The notes beneath the pieces are model-generated. The model ran no database searches. It saw only the letters and a program-made list of their open reading frames with translations, and was not told the DNA's origin. The position numbers and the translations under genes are program-made. Of a stretch of DNA of 64,000 nt, positions 57,600-64,000 are shown piece by piece. Source of the DNA: Gaiellasilicea sp963802765 (lineage in GTDB: Bacteria > Actinomycetota > Thermoleophilia > Gaiellales > Gaiellaceae); contig CAWDJZ010000014.1 in the NCBI GenBank assembly GCA_963802765.1, forward strand, positions 1 through 64,000. The letters run 5' to 3'. Position 1 is the stretch's first letter; each line of letters starts with the position of its first letter.

Positions 57600-57785
57600 C
57601 TACGCGCGGAGCGCGCGCATGATGCGGACGGGTCCCGCCCGGAACAGGCTGGCCGCCCGGCTCGGGGGCCGCTCGAGCTTCAACGCCTGGAGCGTGAAGG
57701 CACGTCGGGCGGCCCTTTCCTGCTCCCGCCGCACGGCCGCGAGCCGGTCCTGGGTCAGAACGAGATGGGTTCGGATGTCGATCAT
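57600..57785 (-). CDS. Small basic protein, 61 residues
   Basis: ATG 57785 is preceded by AGGAGGGAGG on the minus strand. The product is helical and very basic (LTQDRLAAVRREQERAARRA, then RAASLFRAGPVRIMRALRA). It lies between hairpins, downstream of the methyltransferase. No family is recognised. The Shine-Dalgarno and flanking terminators support a real gene. Confidence 0.6.
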   Translation of the reverse strand: MIDIRTHLVLTQDRLAAVRREQERAARRAFTLQALKLERPPSRAASLFRAGPVRIMRALRA

Positions 57786-57816
57786 GTCACCTCCCTCCTG
57801 CTTCGCAGGGGTATGC

Positions 57817-57842
57817 GAGGGGCCGCGATCCCGCGGCCCCTC
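57817..57842 (-). terminator. Hairpin after methyltransferase gene
   Basis: A perfect 11-bp GC stem pairs 57817-57827 with 57832-57842 around a 4-nt loop, 24 bases past the methyltransferase stop on the minus strand. Confidence 0.65.
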
Positions 57843-57866
57843 ACGTAATCGGTGTGGCAGTGGCGC

Positions 57867-58694
57867 TCAGCGCCTGACAGCCACCGCCTCGGTGTAGGTC
57901 GCCGGAATTGCGATCGCATCGGTGCCGAGCCGGTCGTAGCGGCGCGCAAGCGCCACGAGATCGCTCTCGAGCGCTTCGCGGGCGGCGCCCTCGAGCACAG
58001 CGAAGGCCTTCAGGGTCGGCCCGTACCAGAGCCGGAAGAACGCGACGAAGTCCTCGGCCGACCGGAACCTCCACGTGAACGCTCGCTCCGTGACCTCGAG
58101 CGAGGCGATGCCGTCGCCGAAGAGCTCGCGCAGGTGGGCTTCCGTGCCCCAGAGCATCGGAGACTGGACTCCGGGCGGCGGCGGCACGTGCGCACCGACC
58201 GTGCGGAAGAGATCGCCGATGAATCCATCCGGCGTCCAGCTGGCCAGGGCGATGGTGCCGCCGGGCCGGCAGACGCGGAGCAGCTCGGCCGCCGCCTGCC
58301 GGTGATCGGGCGCGAACATCGAGCCGAAGACCGACGTGACGGCGTCGAAGGCGGCGTCCGCGAACGGCAGGGCCTCGGCGTCGCCCGCCAGGAGCTCGAC
58401 CGAGAGGCCCTCCGCGGCCGCCCGCATGCGGCCGACCTCGAGCAGCGCCGGCACGTAGTCGACACCGACGGCCGAGCAACCGAGCCGGGCGGCGGCGATG
58501 GCGGCGTTGCCGCTGCCGGTGGCGACGTCGAGGACGCGCCAGCCGGCATGCAGGTCGGCGGTGTCGCAGAGCTGCTCGGCCACGAGCACGATCCGGGCCG
58601 CGACGACGGCGAAGTCGCCGCTCGCCCAGGCCTGCTGCTGGCGCTGCTTGATCGCCTCGAAGTCGGGCTTGGGGACTTCCAGCGTGCTTGACAT
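57867..58694 (-). CDS. Class I SAM-dependent methyltransferase
   Basis: This ~275-residue UbiE/MenG-like methyltransferase has motif I VLDVATGSGNAAIAAARLG, motif II GDAEALPFADAAFDAV and post-motif GGTIALASWTPDGF. ATG 58694 begins SSTLEVPKPDFEAIKQRQQQ. Substrate is unknown; similar proteins act on small molecules. Its upstream region carries copy 2 of the 65-bp element. Confidence 0.87.
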   Translation of the reverse strand: MSSTLEVPKPDFEAIKQRQQQAWASGDFAVVAARIVLVAEQLCDTADLHAGWRVLDVATGSGNAAIAAARLGCSAVGVDYVPALLEVGRMRAAAEGLSVELLAGDAEALPFADAAFDAVTSVFGSMFAPDHRQAAAELLRVCRPGGTIALASWTPDGFIGDLFRTVGAHVPPPPGVQSPMLWGTEAHLRELFGDGIASLEVTERAFTWRFRSAEDFVAFFRLWYGPTLKAFAVLEGAAREALESDLVALARRYDRLGTDAIAIPATYTEAVAVRR

Positions 58695-58747
58695 CAGGGA
58701 TCTCCTCGTGTTGATCGCACGAACTGTTCGTGCGGGCTCCATCGAAA

Positions 58748-58812
58748 GTACGGCCGCGGCGCCTCGCCGTCATCGGGGCCGGCTACCCATCTTCGGGCGT
58801 GCGGGTACCTAC
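58748..58812 (-). promoter_or_regulatory. 65-bp upstream element, copy 2
   Basis: This block pairs with 57460-57524 (nine mismatches, no gaps) and starts 54 bases upstream of the methyltransferase start. It also lies 82 bases before the divergent manganese-catalase-like gene, so one control site could serve both directions. Confidence 0.65.
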
Positions 58813-58893
58813 TTCCGGAGACGATCAGACCGGGTCGTTTGCTCGAGCGGCTCGCGGGTAGGCGATGTCCGTCCACGTTCAAAAGGGGGTCAC

Positions 58894-59907
58894 ATGATTC
58901 TTCGGTACGACCGAATTGCGATGGAGCTGCCGCCGCCGTCCGAGCCGGATCCGGCGGGTGCGGCCGCGGTGCAGGAGCTGTTGGGAGGACGGTTCGGGGA
59001 GATGTCGACGTTCCTGAACTACACCTTCCAGTCGTTCAACTTCCGCGGCCGTCAGGGTGCGCGTCCTTTCTACGACCTCGTGGCGAACATCGCCGCGGAG
59101 GAGTTCGGGCATGTCGAGCTGGTCGCGACGGCGATCAACACCATGCTGACCGGCGCCTCGCCCACGAGCAACGGGCGCGCGCGCTCACCGCTGGCCACGA
59201 AGAACCCGCTCGCGGGAGTGAAGGGCGTCGGCAACCCGCAGCACTTCCTGGCCGGGGGCCAGGGGGCGCTACCGCAAGACTCCAACGGCCGGCCGTGGAA
59301 CGGGGACTACGTCTTCTCCTCTGGCGACCTCGTCGAGGACCTGACGCACAACTTCTTCCTCGAGACCGGTGCCCGTAACGGGAAGTTGAAGGTCTACGAG
59401 ATGGTCGAGCACCCGGTGGCGCGTGCTCTGACCGGCTACCTGCTCGTGCGTGGCGGCGTCCACCAGATCGCCTACGCGCGCGCGATCGAGAAGCTGACCG
59501 GCGCCGACCTGACCAAGATGTTCCCGACGCCGCGGATCCCGACGGACAAGATTCCCGAGTGCAAGCCGCACATCGAGCGCGGCGACCACCTGCGTCTGTA
59601 CCGGTTCTCGCCGGACGACTACAAGGAGCTGCCGGCGGTCTTCAACGGGCCGAGCCCGGAGACCGGCGAGGACCTCGTCGTCTTCGACGAGGCCCCTGAG
59701 GGCGTGCCGCCCCGCGACCTGCCGCCGCAGCCGGCAGTGTTCGCGCCGGACTACGCGCCCGAGGAGATCGCCGAGATCGCGACAAAGCTCCGCCAGCAGG
59801 CCGGACTACCCAAGGAGCCGACCGGTCTCGTTGCCGACCTCGAGGCGCAGACGAAGCGTTCGCTCAAGAAGGCGGGGACGCGCGCGAAGTCGCGTTCGCG
59901 TTCGTAG
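58894..59907 (+). CDS. Manganese catalase-like ferritin-fold protein
   Basis: This 337-residue protein has a ferritin-like four-helix bundle with carboxylate/His ligands: GEMSTFLNYTFQSFNFRG, AAEEFGHVELVATAINTML (ExxH), then NFFLETGARNGKLKVYEM and GYLLVRGGVHQIAYARAIEK. The family dismutates H2O2 with a dimanganese centre. A long C-terminal extension ends in a Lys/Arg/Ser-rich tail (KKAGTRAKSRSRS). ATG 58894 follows GGGGG. Possibly a stress gene of the neighbouring LAL regulon. Confidence 0.88.
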   Translation: MILRYDRIAMELPPPSEPDPAGAAAVQELLGGRFGEMSTFLNYTFQSFNFRGRQGARPFYDLVANIAAEEFGHVELVATAINTMLTGASPTSNGRARSPLATKNPLAGVKGVGNPQHFLAGGQGALPQDSNGRPWNGDYVFSSGDLVEDLTHNFFLETGARNGKLKVYEMVEHPVARALTGYLLVRGGVHQIAYARAIEKLTGADLTKMFPTPRIPTDKIPECKPHIERGDHLRLYRFSPDDYKELPAVFNGPSPETGEDLVVFDEAPEGVPPRDLPPQPAVFAPDYAPEEIAEIATKLRQQAGLPKEPTGLVADLEAQTKRSLKKAGTRAKSRSRS

Positions 59908-59918
59908 GTCCAACCTGT

Positions 59919-59948
59919 GTGCAGGGCTCGGCCTGGTGGACGAGCCCT
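59919..59948. terminator. Bidirectional hairpin
   Basis: A perfect 10-bp stem pairs 59919-59928 with 59939-59948 in the 56-base gap between the convergent catalase-like and trmO genes. Confidence 0.7.
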
Positions 59949-59963
59949 GCGCGCGGTAGTCGG

Positions 59964-60371
59964 TCACCGGCGCCCGAGCACCGGCTTGACGTCGACGATC
60001 GGCGTCCCGTCCACGGCCTCGAGCGGCCGGACCCGGACTCTCCGGCCGTCGATCGAGACGACCTCGACTTCGTGCAAGCCGATCGGGTTCGGGCGGTCGG
60101 AGGAGCGCGTGTTGAAGACTCCCTGCAACGGATTGGAGAGGTCGTCGCGCGGGTGCACCCGCAGCACGTCGCGCCGGGCGCGATGCAGCCACGTCAGGAC
60201 GATGACCCGATCCCCCGGCCGGATGCCGTCGAGACCCTCGAGCACGCTCGGGTCGAAGACGAGCCACGCATCCGGCGCGCCTTCGTGGCCCTGCTTCGGT
60301 GCGGTCGCCGGGTCGGTCAGCGACGACTCGACCACTCCGATCGGCACTACCTCGAGCCGATCCTGGTTCAC
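59964..60371 (-). CDS. trmO: tRNA N6-threonylcarbamoyladenosine methyltransferase TrmO-like
   Basis: This 135-residue protein has the TsaA/VirR-like beta-barrel. Signature segments are VPIGVVESSLTDP, GDRVIVLTWLHRARRDVL, VFNTRSSDRPNPIGLHEVEV and PLEAVDGTPIVDVKPVL. TrmO methylates t6A37 of certain tRNAs with SAM. This is the short form without the C-terminal domain of E. coli TrmO. ATG 60371 follows AGGAGGATG. Confidence 0.85.
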   Translation of the reverse strand: MNQDRLEVVPIGVVESSLTDPATAPKQGHEGAPDAWLVFDPSVLEGLDGIRPGDRVIVLTWLHRARRDVLRVHPRDDLSNPLQGVFNTRSSDRPNPIGLHEVEVVSIDGRRVRVRPLEAVDGTPIVDVKPVLGRR

Positions 60372-60428
60372 ATCATCCTCCTGTCTAGTCGAGCCATTCC
60401 CCCCGGCGTATGAGCTGCGGTGTCGCGA

Positions 60429-61605
60429 TCAGCCCCGGAGCTCCGCCAGCTTGCGCTCGAGGAGGCGGCGCTCCGCGTCGGAGTGGACGAGCTCGAGCGC
60501 GCGACCGTAGGCGGCGCGGGCTTCCTCGACCCGGTCGAGCCGGCGCAGCAGCTCCGCGCGGGTCGCGTGCACGTAGTGGTAGCGGTCGAGCTCGAGGCGC
60601 TCGACCAGGGCCAGCGCCGACTCGACGTCGCCCGCCTCGGCGACGGCGACGGCGTGGTTGAGCTCCACGACCGACGAGCCGGTGAGGCCGGCGAGCTCGC
60701 CGTACAGGGCCGCGAGCTGCGGCCAGTCCTGTGGCTCGTCGAGGTGCAGGACCGCGATCGCCGCCTGCAGCACGTACGGGCCGCGGCCGCGCAGGGCCAG
60801 CGCGCGGTCGAGCGCGGCCCGCCCGGCTGCAATCTGGTCCACGTGCCAGAGCGATCGATCCTGATCTGCGAGGAGAACCACCGTCTCGTCGGCGAACCGC
60901 GCGTCGCGGCGCGCGTCGTTCACGAGCATCAACGCCAGCAGGCCGTGCACCTCGGGCTCGTCGGGCATCAGCTCGGCGAGCACGCGTCCGAGCCGGATCG
61001 CCTCGGTCGGCGAGATCCCCCCGGCCGCCGTAGCCCTCGTTGAAGATCAGGTAGACGACCGCGAGCACAGCGGCGATCCGGTCGGGGAGCAGATGAGCAG
61101 GCGGCACGCGAAACGGGATCCCCGCCGCCTTGATCTTCGGTTTCGCGCGGACGAGCCGCTTGGCCATGGTCGCCTCGGGGACGAGGAAGGCGCGCGCGAT
61201 CTCCTCCGTCTCGAGCCCGCCCAGCGTCCTGAGCGTCAGCGCGACCTGGGCATCGAGCTCGAGCGCCGGGTGGCAGCAGGTGAAGATGAGCTCGAGCCGC
61301 TCGTCCGGGATCGTCGTCTCGTCCACGTCGTCCTCCACGGGTTCCGGCACGTCGAGCAAGCGCGTCTTGGCGACGAGCGTGCGGTCGCGGCGGATGCGGT
61401 CGATCGCGCGGTTGCGTGCCGTCGTCACCAGCCAGGCGCCCGGGTTGGCGGGCGTCCCGTCGCGCGGCCAGCGCTCGGCTGCGACGGTGAACGCCTCCTG
61501 GGCGGCTTCCTCGGCGAGGTCGAAGTCGCCGAGGAAGCCGATCAGGCTGGCGAGCACGCGGCCCCACTCGTCGCGGAACGCTTGCTCGAGGATCGCTAGC
61601 CCTCC
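60429..61605 (-). CDS. ECF sigma factor (ECF42-like) with TPR domain, one frameshift
   Basis: About 390 residues when joined. The core has region 2 (FLGDFDLAEEAAQEAFTVAA, then TTARNRAIDRIRRDR) and region 4 (LETEEIARAFLVPEATMAKR). The DUF6596-type C-terminal domain follows (VYLIFNEGYGG), breaks near 61020 in a run of C, and resumes with LAELMPDEPEVHGLLALMLV and TPR-like HYVHATRAELLRRLDRVEEA. It overlaps the YciI gene. No ATG, GTG or TTG lies at the expected N-terminus (AILEQAFRDEWG), so the start is uncertain. It is the full-length counterpart of the deleted sigma gene at 4566-5161. Confidence 0.85.
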
Positions 61606-61952
61606 TTGACCGGTCGCACTTCCACCGCACCGCCGAGGCGGGCGGCCGGGATCCGCGCCGCGAGCGCGATGGCGCTGTCGAGGTCGTCGGCTTCGAAGAT
61701 CAGGTAGCCGCCCAGCGCCTCCTTGACGGCGACGAACGGCCCGTCGGTGGTCAGTGTCTTGCCGTCCTCGACGCGGACGGTGGTGGCCACTTCGGGCGGC
61801 TGCAGCCAGAGGCCGGGCGTGACCCCGGCCGTCTGGTTGACGGCCTGGTAGTCGCCGTAGACCGCGTTCTGCTCGTCCTGCGAGAGGCGCTCCCACTCCG
61901 GCGTCCCCGGCAGCGGGGTGTCGCCCTGATGGATCAGCAGCAGGTACTTCAT
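61596..61952 (-). CDS. YciI/DGPF-domain protein, ECF42 partner
   Basis: This 118-residue protein has the DGPF-family signature TDGPFVAVKEALGGYLIFEA and the N-terminal MKYLLLIHQGD. It immediately precedes and overlaps the ECF42-like sigma gene, as in most genomes carrying this sigma group. ATG 61952 follows AGGAGGAAC. Function in sigma control is unproven. Confidence 0.88.
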   Translation of the reverse strand: MKYLLLIHQGDTPLPGTPEWERLSQDEQNAVYGDYQAVNQTAGVTPGLWLQPPEVATTVRVEDGKTLTTDGPFVAVKEALGGYLIFEADDLDSAIALAARIPAARLGGAVEVRPVKEG

Positions 61953-62035
61953 CGTGTTCCTCCTCGGTGGGTGTGGACGCGTCTTAGACGAACGGCGGAC
62001 GAGGAAGAGGACACCTCCCCGCGAAATTCTCCCCC

Positions 62036-62684
62036 ATGCCCTCTCCTCGCGATGAGCTGCCGCTCGGTCGCCTGGAGGCCTTCAGCGACGGCGTCTTTGC
62101 GATCGCGATCACCCTGCTCGTCCTGGAGCTCAGCGTCTCGGAGGGCGCCGGTGACGACCTGCTGCGGGCAATCGTGGACGAGTGGCCGGCGCTGCTCGCG
62201 TACATAACGAGCTTCCTGACGATCGGGGTCATCTGGCTGCAGCACTCGGCGATCACCGGTGCGCTGCGCACCGCGGACGCCACGCTCTACCGGCTCAATC
62301 TGCTCGTGCTCCTGCTCGCCTCGTTCCTGCCCTTTCCGACGAAGCTCTTGACGGAGTACGTGGGCGAGGACGATGCGGAGCGGGTCGCGGTCACGTTCTA
62401 CGGGCTCACGCTTCTGGCCCTCGCGCTCGCGGTGACCGTGTTCGTGCGCTACGCCGCCGAGCACCGCCGGCTGGTGAAGGACGAGATCCAGGCCGAGGCC
62501 GTCGAGGCGGCGCTGGTTCATCAGCCGAGCTTCCTGCTCTACGGGGTCGGAATCGCCCTCGGTCTGTTCTTTCCGACCGCCGGCGTCCTGTTCTACCTCG
62601 GCACCGCGCTCTATCTCGGCATCCCGGGCAAGACGCTCCACCGGCTTCTCCACCGGACGATACGAGCCGCCGCCGCAGACCTAG
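62036..62684 (+). CDS. TMEM175/DUF1211-family potassium channel-like protein
   Basis: This ~215-residue membrane protein has six helices. The first carries the FSDG filter-proximal signature (LEAFSDGVFAIAITLLVLEL); later helices include LLAYITSFLTIGVIWLQHS, LNLLVLLLASFLPF and FYGLTLLALALAVTVFVRY. Bacterial TMEM175 proteins form tetrameric K+ channels. The frame stays open past 62684 across the antisense of the next gene. A TAG in the adjacent frame at 62682 matches the expected length, so a one-base shift just before the stop is likely. Confidence 0.82.
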
Positions 62685-62971
62685 GCGCGGCGGCCGTCGA
62701 GCCGGATCGTCCACGGGTCGATCGAGGCGATCCGGAGATGCGTCTCGCTCCACGGGTCGCGCGCGAGCGTGGCGCGAATCTCGTCTTCCGACTCGGCCTC
62801 GACGGCGTGCACGACGCGGTGCTCGTCGGAGAGCGGCCCGCCGAGGACGATGAAGCCGTCGTCCACGAGACCGTCCATGAAGGACGCGTGCGCGGGCCAG
62901 TCGGACTGCTCCTCCAGCGGTCGCGACGGATCCCACTGTGGGCCGGACCGATGGAGCACGACGAGGAACAT
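62681..62971 (-). CDS. YciI-like protein
   Basis: This 96-residue ferredoxin-like-fold protein has FLVVLHRSGPQWDPSRPLEE, GLVDDGFIVLGGPLSDEHRV and RATLARDPWSETHLRIASID. It belongs to the wider YCII family but lacks the DGPF sequence. ATG 62971 is the family start. It is convergent with the TMEM175-like gene. Function is unknown. Confidence 0.8.
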   Translation of the reverse strand: MFLVVLHRSGPQWDPSRPLEEQSDWPAHASFMDGLVDDGFIVLGGPLSDEHRVVHAVEAESEDEIRATLARDPWSETHLRIASIDPWTIRLDGRRA

Positions 62972-63062
62972 CGCCACGCTCTCCGTTCTATCGCACGACA
63001 GGGCGGGCAAGCCTCACTCAAACGCCGGACGTCCTCCGGAACGCCTGAGAGGAGATGGAGCG

Positions 63063-63728
63063 ATGACGCACACCGAAGCCCGACCACTGTTCTCGACCGG
63101 GATCTGGCCGCTCCCAGCCACGCAACGCCGCGTGCTGATGCTTGCGCCGCCGCTCGCGCTCGCGCTGCTCGAGCTCGTTCATCCGGCGCCCGACGTGAAC
63201 GCAGAGGCTGTGATGGACGTTGCGACCTGGTTCGCCGTCTTCCACGCGATCCAACTCGTGCTCATCGGGCTCGTGGGGCTGTCCGTCCTGCTGCTGGCGG
63301 ACAGCTTCGGCTACGCCACCGCGTGGACGACGCGGCTCGGGGTCGGCGCCTTCCTGGTCTTCTTCAGCGCCTACGACGCCATCGCCGGGATCAGCACCGG
63401 TCTCGCCATGCGGAACGCACGCGATCTCCCGCCCGCGCAGCAGGAGGGCGTCTGGGTCACCGTCAAGGACTGGCCCGGCTTCGATCCCGCCGTGTTCTCG
63501 CTCAACGTGGTCGGAACGCTCGCGTGGGTCGTCGCAGTGGGGGCGCTGGCCCTCGCGGCGCGCCGGAGAGGCGCGCCGCGTGCGCAGTGGATCCTGATCG
63601 GCCTCGCGGCGCTCGCTCTGCTGGGCGGCCACCCGCGGCCGTTCGGCACGATCGCGTTCGCCTCGTTGTTCGTCGCTGCGCTGCTGCGCGAGCGGCAGGT
63701 GTCCCAGGCTGCTCGGCATTCGCCGTAG
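63063..63728 (+). CDS. Hypothetical membrane protein
   Basis: This 221-residue protein has about six hydrophobic segments (LMLAPPLALALLELVHP, WFAVFHAIQLVLIGLVGLSV, LGVGAFLVFFSAYDAIAGIS, LNVVGTLAWVVAVGALALAA, WILIGLAALALLGGHP, FASLFVAALL). It resembles uncharacterised actinobacterial membrane proteins. ATG 63063 follows GAGAGGAGATGGAGCG. Function is unknown. Confidence 0.75.
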   Translation: MTHTEARPLFSTGIWPLPATQRRVLMLAPPLALALLELVHPAPDVNAEAVMDVATWFAVFHAIQLVLIGLVGLSVLLLADSFGYATAWTTRLGVGAFLVFFSAYDAIAGISTGLAMRNARDLPPAQQEGVWVTVKDWPGFDPAVFSLNVVGTLAWVVAVGALALAARRRGAPRAQWILIGLAALALLGGHPRPFGTIAFASLFVAALLRERQVSQAARHSP

Positions 63729-63740
63729 CGCGATCGTGGG

Positions 63741-63763
63741 GGCCGCGATCGACGATCGCGGCC
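63741..63763. terminator. Near-perfect palindrome
   Basis: Two 11-base arms (63741-63751 and 63753-63763) flank a single A. It sits 12 bases after the membrane protein stop, so it may act as a terminator, or mark a binding site or junction. Confidence 0.5.
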
Positions 63764-63827
63764 GCACGGCCGTTGAGACGCGGTTGGTTCGTGACGGCTC
63801 CAGCATCCGCCCGGCGTTCCTGCGTGT

Positions 63828-63908
63828 CAGGACCGCCTCCAGGGCAACAGCGTTGCCGTGAACGTCCGAGAGAACGGCGACGCGCTGATCCGAGCTCACG
63901 TTCGACAT
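63828..63908 (-). pseudogene. N-terminal remnant of a metallophosphoesterase
   Basis: The minus strand from ATG 63908 gives DQRVAVLSDVHGNAVALEAV, the first strand and metal-binding DVHGN motif of a calcineurin-like phosphoesterase. Homology stops after about 27 residues, and none of the later motifs (GDxxD, GNHE, GHTH) is present before the palindrome at 63741. The gene is truncated by deletion or by a join. Confidence 0.65.
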
Positions 63909-63934
63909 GAGCGGAGCGTGTCAGACTGCCGGTC

Positions 63935-64000
63935 GTGTCTCCGCAGACGTGGCCGCAACCGATGCTGGTCGTCCGCGACGTCCCGGCGTCCAGCCGCTTC
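63935..64000 (+). CDS. VOC-family protein, N-terminus only
   Basis: GTG 63935 opens SPQTWPQPMLVVRDVPASSR followed by Phe, matching the first strand of glyoxalase/bleomycin-resistance-type proteins. It is cut by the window end. Function cannot be refined. Confidence 0.6.
   Translation, partial: MSPQTWPQPMLVVRDVPASSRF

Noticed and set aside
62036..63910. A 624-codon frame starting with the TMEM175-like protein
   Set aside because: Beyond about 62,684 it is the antisense of the YciI-like gene and then an alternative frame of another membrane protein. The channel family is only about 210 residues long.
1..64000. tRNA, rRNA, CRISPR arrays, insertion sequences or a replication origin
   Set aside because: Reading both strands I found no cloverleaf with a conserved T-loop, no rRNA-like stretch, no transposase-like protein with flanking inverted repeats, and no dnaA/parAB cluster.

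Overview
The window reads as chromosomal DNA of a high-GC actinobacterium. G/C-ending codons, GTG/TTG starts, a SARP/BTAD regulator, large ATP-dependent LuxR regulators and the mix of families recall the class Thermoleophilia (Gaiellales/Solirubrobacterales), probably an environmental or metagenome-assembled genome. That placement is inference from family content. Single-base frameshifts recur about every few kb in otherwise well-conserved genes, and they become very dense between about 35.1 and 49.2 kb, so much of the apparent gene breakage looks like consensus error rather than decay.

Layout. 0-9 kb: a frameshifted SARP-type regulator, a 1-Cys peroxiredoxin, an alpha/beta hydrolase, DNA polymerase IV under a perfect actinobacterial LexA box, an ECF sigma factor/YciI pair whose sigma gene carries a large internal deletion, an aldo/keto reductase, an SDR, and an XRE regulator with a cupin. 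9-19.2 kb: a LacI-controlled sugar cluster holding an oligopeptide-type ABC importer, a GH1 beta-glucosidase, a sugar epimerase/isomerase and a Gfo/Idh/MocA dehydrogenase. 19.2-25.1 kb: a secreted or anchored S33 hydrolase, an M20 peptidase, an MMPL exporter and a GH16-like protein. 25.2-33.1 kb: a tightly overlapping run of eight genes (Tat-signal class V aminotransferase, LigB-type ligase, MetE-like, citrate-synthase-like, PaaK-like, VOC, GST, ketopantoate-reductase-like). 33.2-36.2 kb: a secreted LVIVD-type protein, a small membrane protein and a broken beta-lactamase-fold hydrolase.

36.3-50.4 kb is a complete L-rhamnose catabolic locus. On the minus strand in transcription order it reads lutA-lutB-lutC-deoR-type regulator-rhaM-rhaB-aldolase/dehydrogenase fusion-ABC ATPase-two permeases-substrate-binding protein, with L-rhamnose isomerase divergent on the plus strand. 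The logic is import, anomer conversion, isomerisation, phosphorylation, aldol cleavage, lactaldehyde oxidation to lactate, and lactate oxidation to pyruvate by LutABC. The rhaB gene is the strangest object in the window. Its first ~20 codons are readable, then about 1.45 kb is almost devoid of C on the plus strand. The conserved rhamnulokinase skeleton can still be recognised underneath, with coding-strand G replaced by A or T.

50.4-64 kb: a membrane protein, a YpfJ-type zinc metallopeptidase, a small 4-TM protein, a membrane-anchored alpha/beta hydrolase, a LuxR/LAL regulator, a DUF3455 secreted protein and a methyltransferase that share a 65-bp upstream element, a manganese catalase-like protein, TrmO, a second and intact-length ECF sigma/YciI module, a TMEM175-like channel, a third YciI-like protein, a membrane protein, a phosphoesterase remnant, and the start of a VOC protein cut by the window edge.
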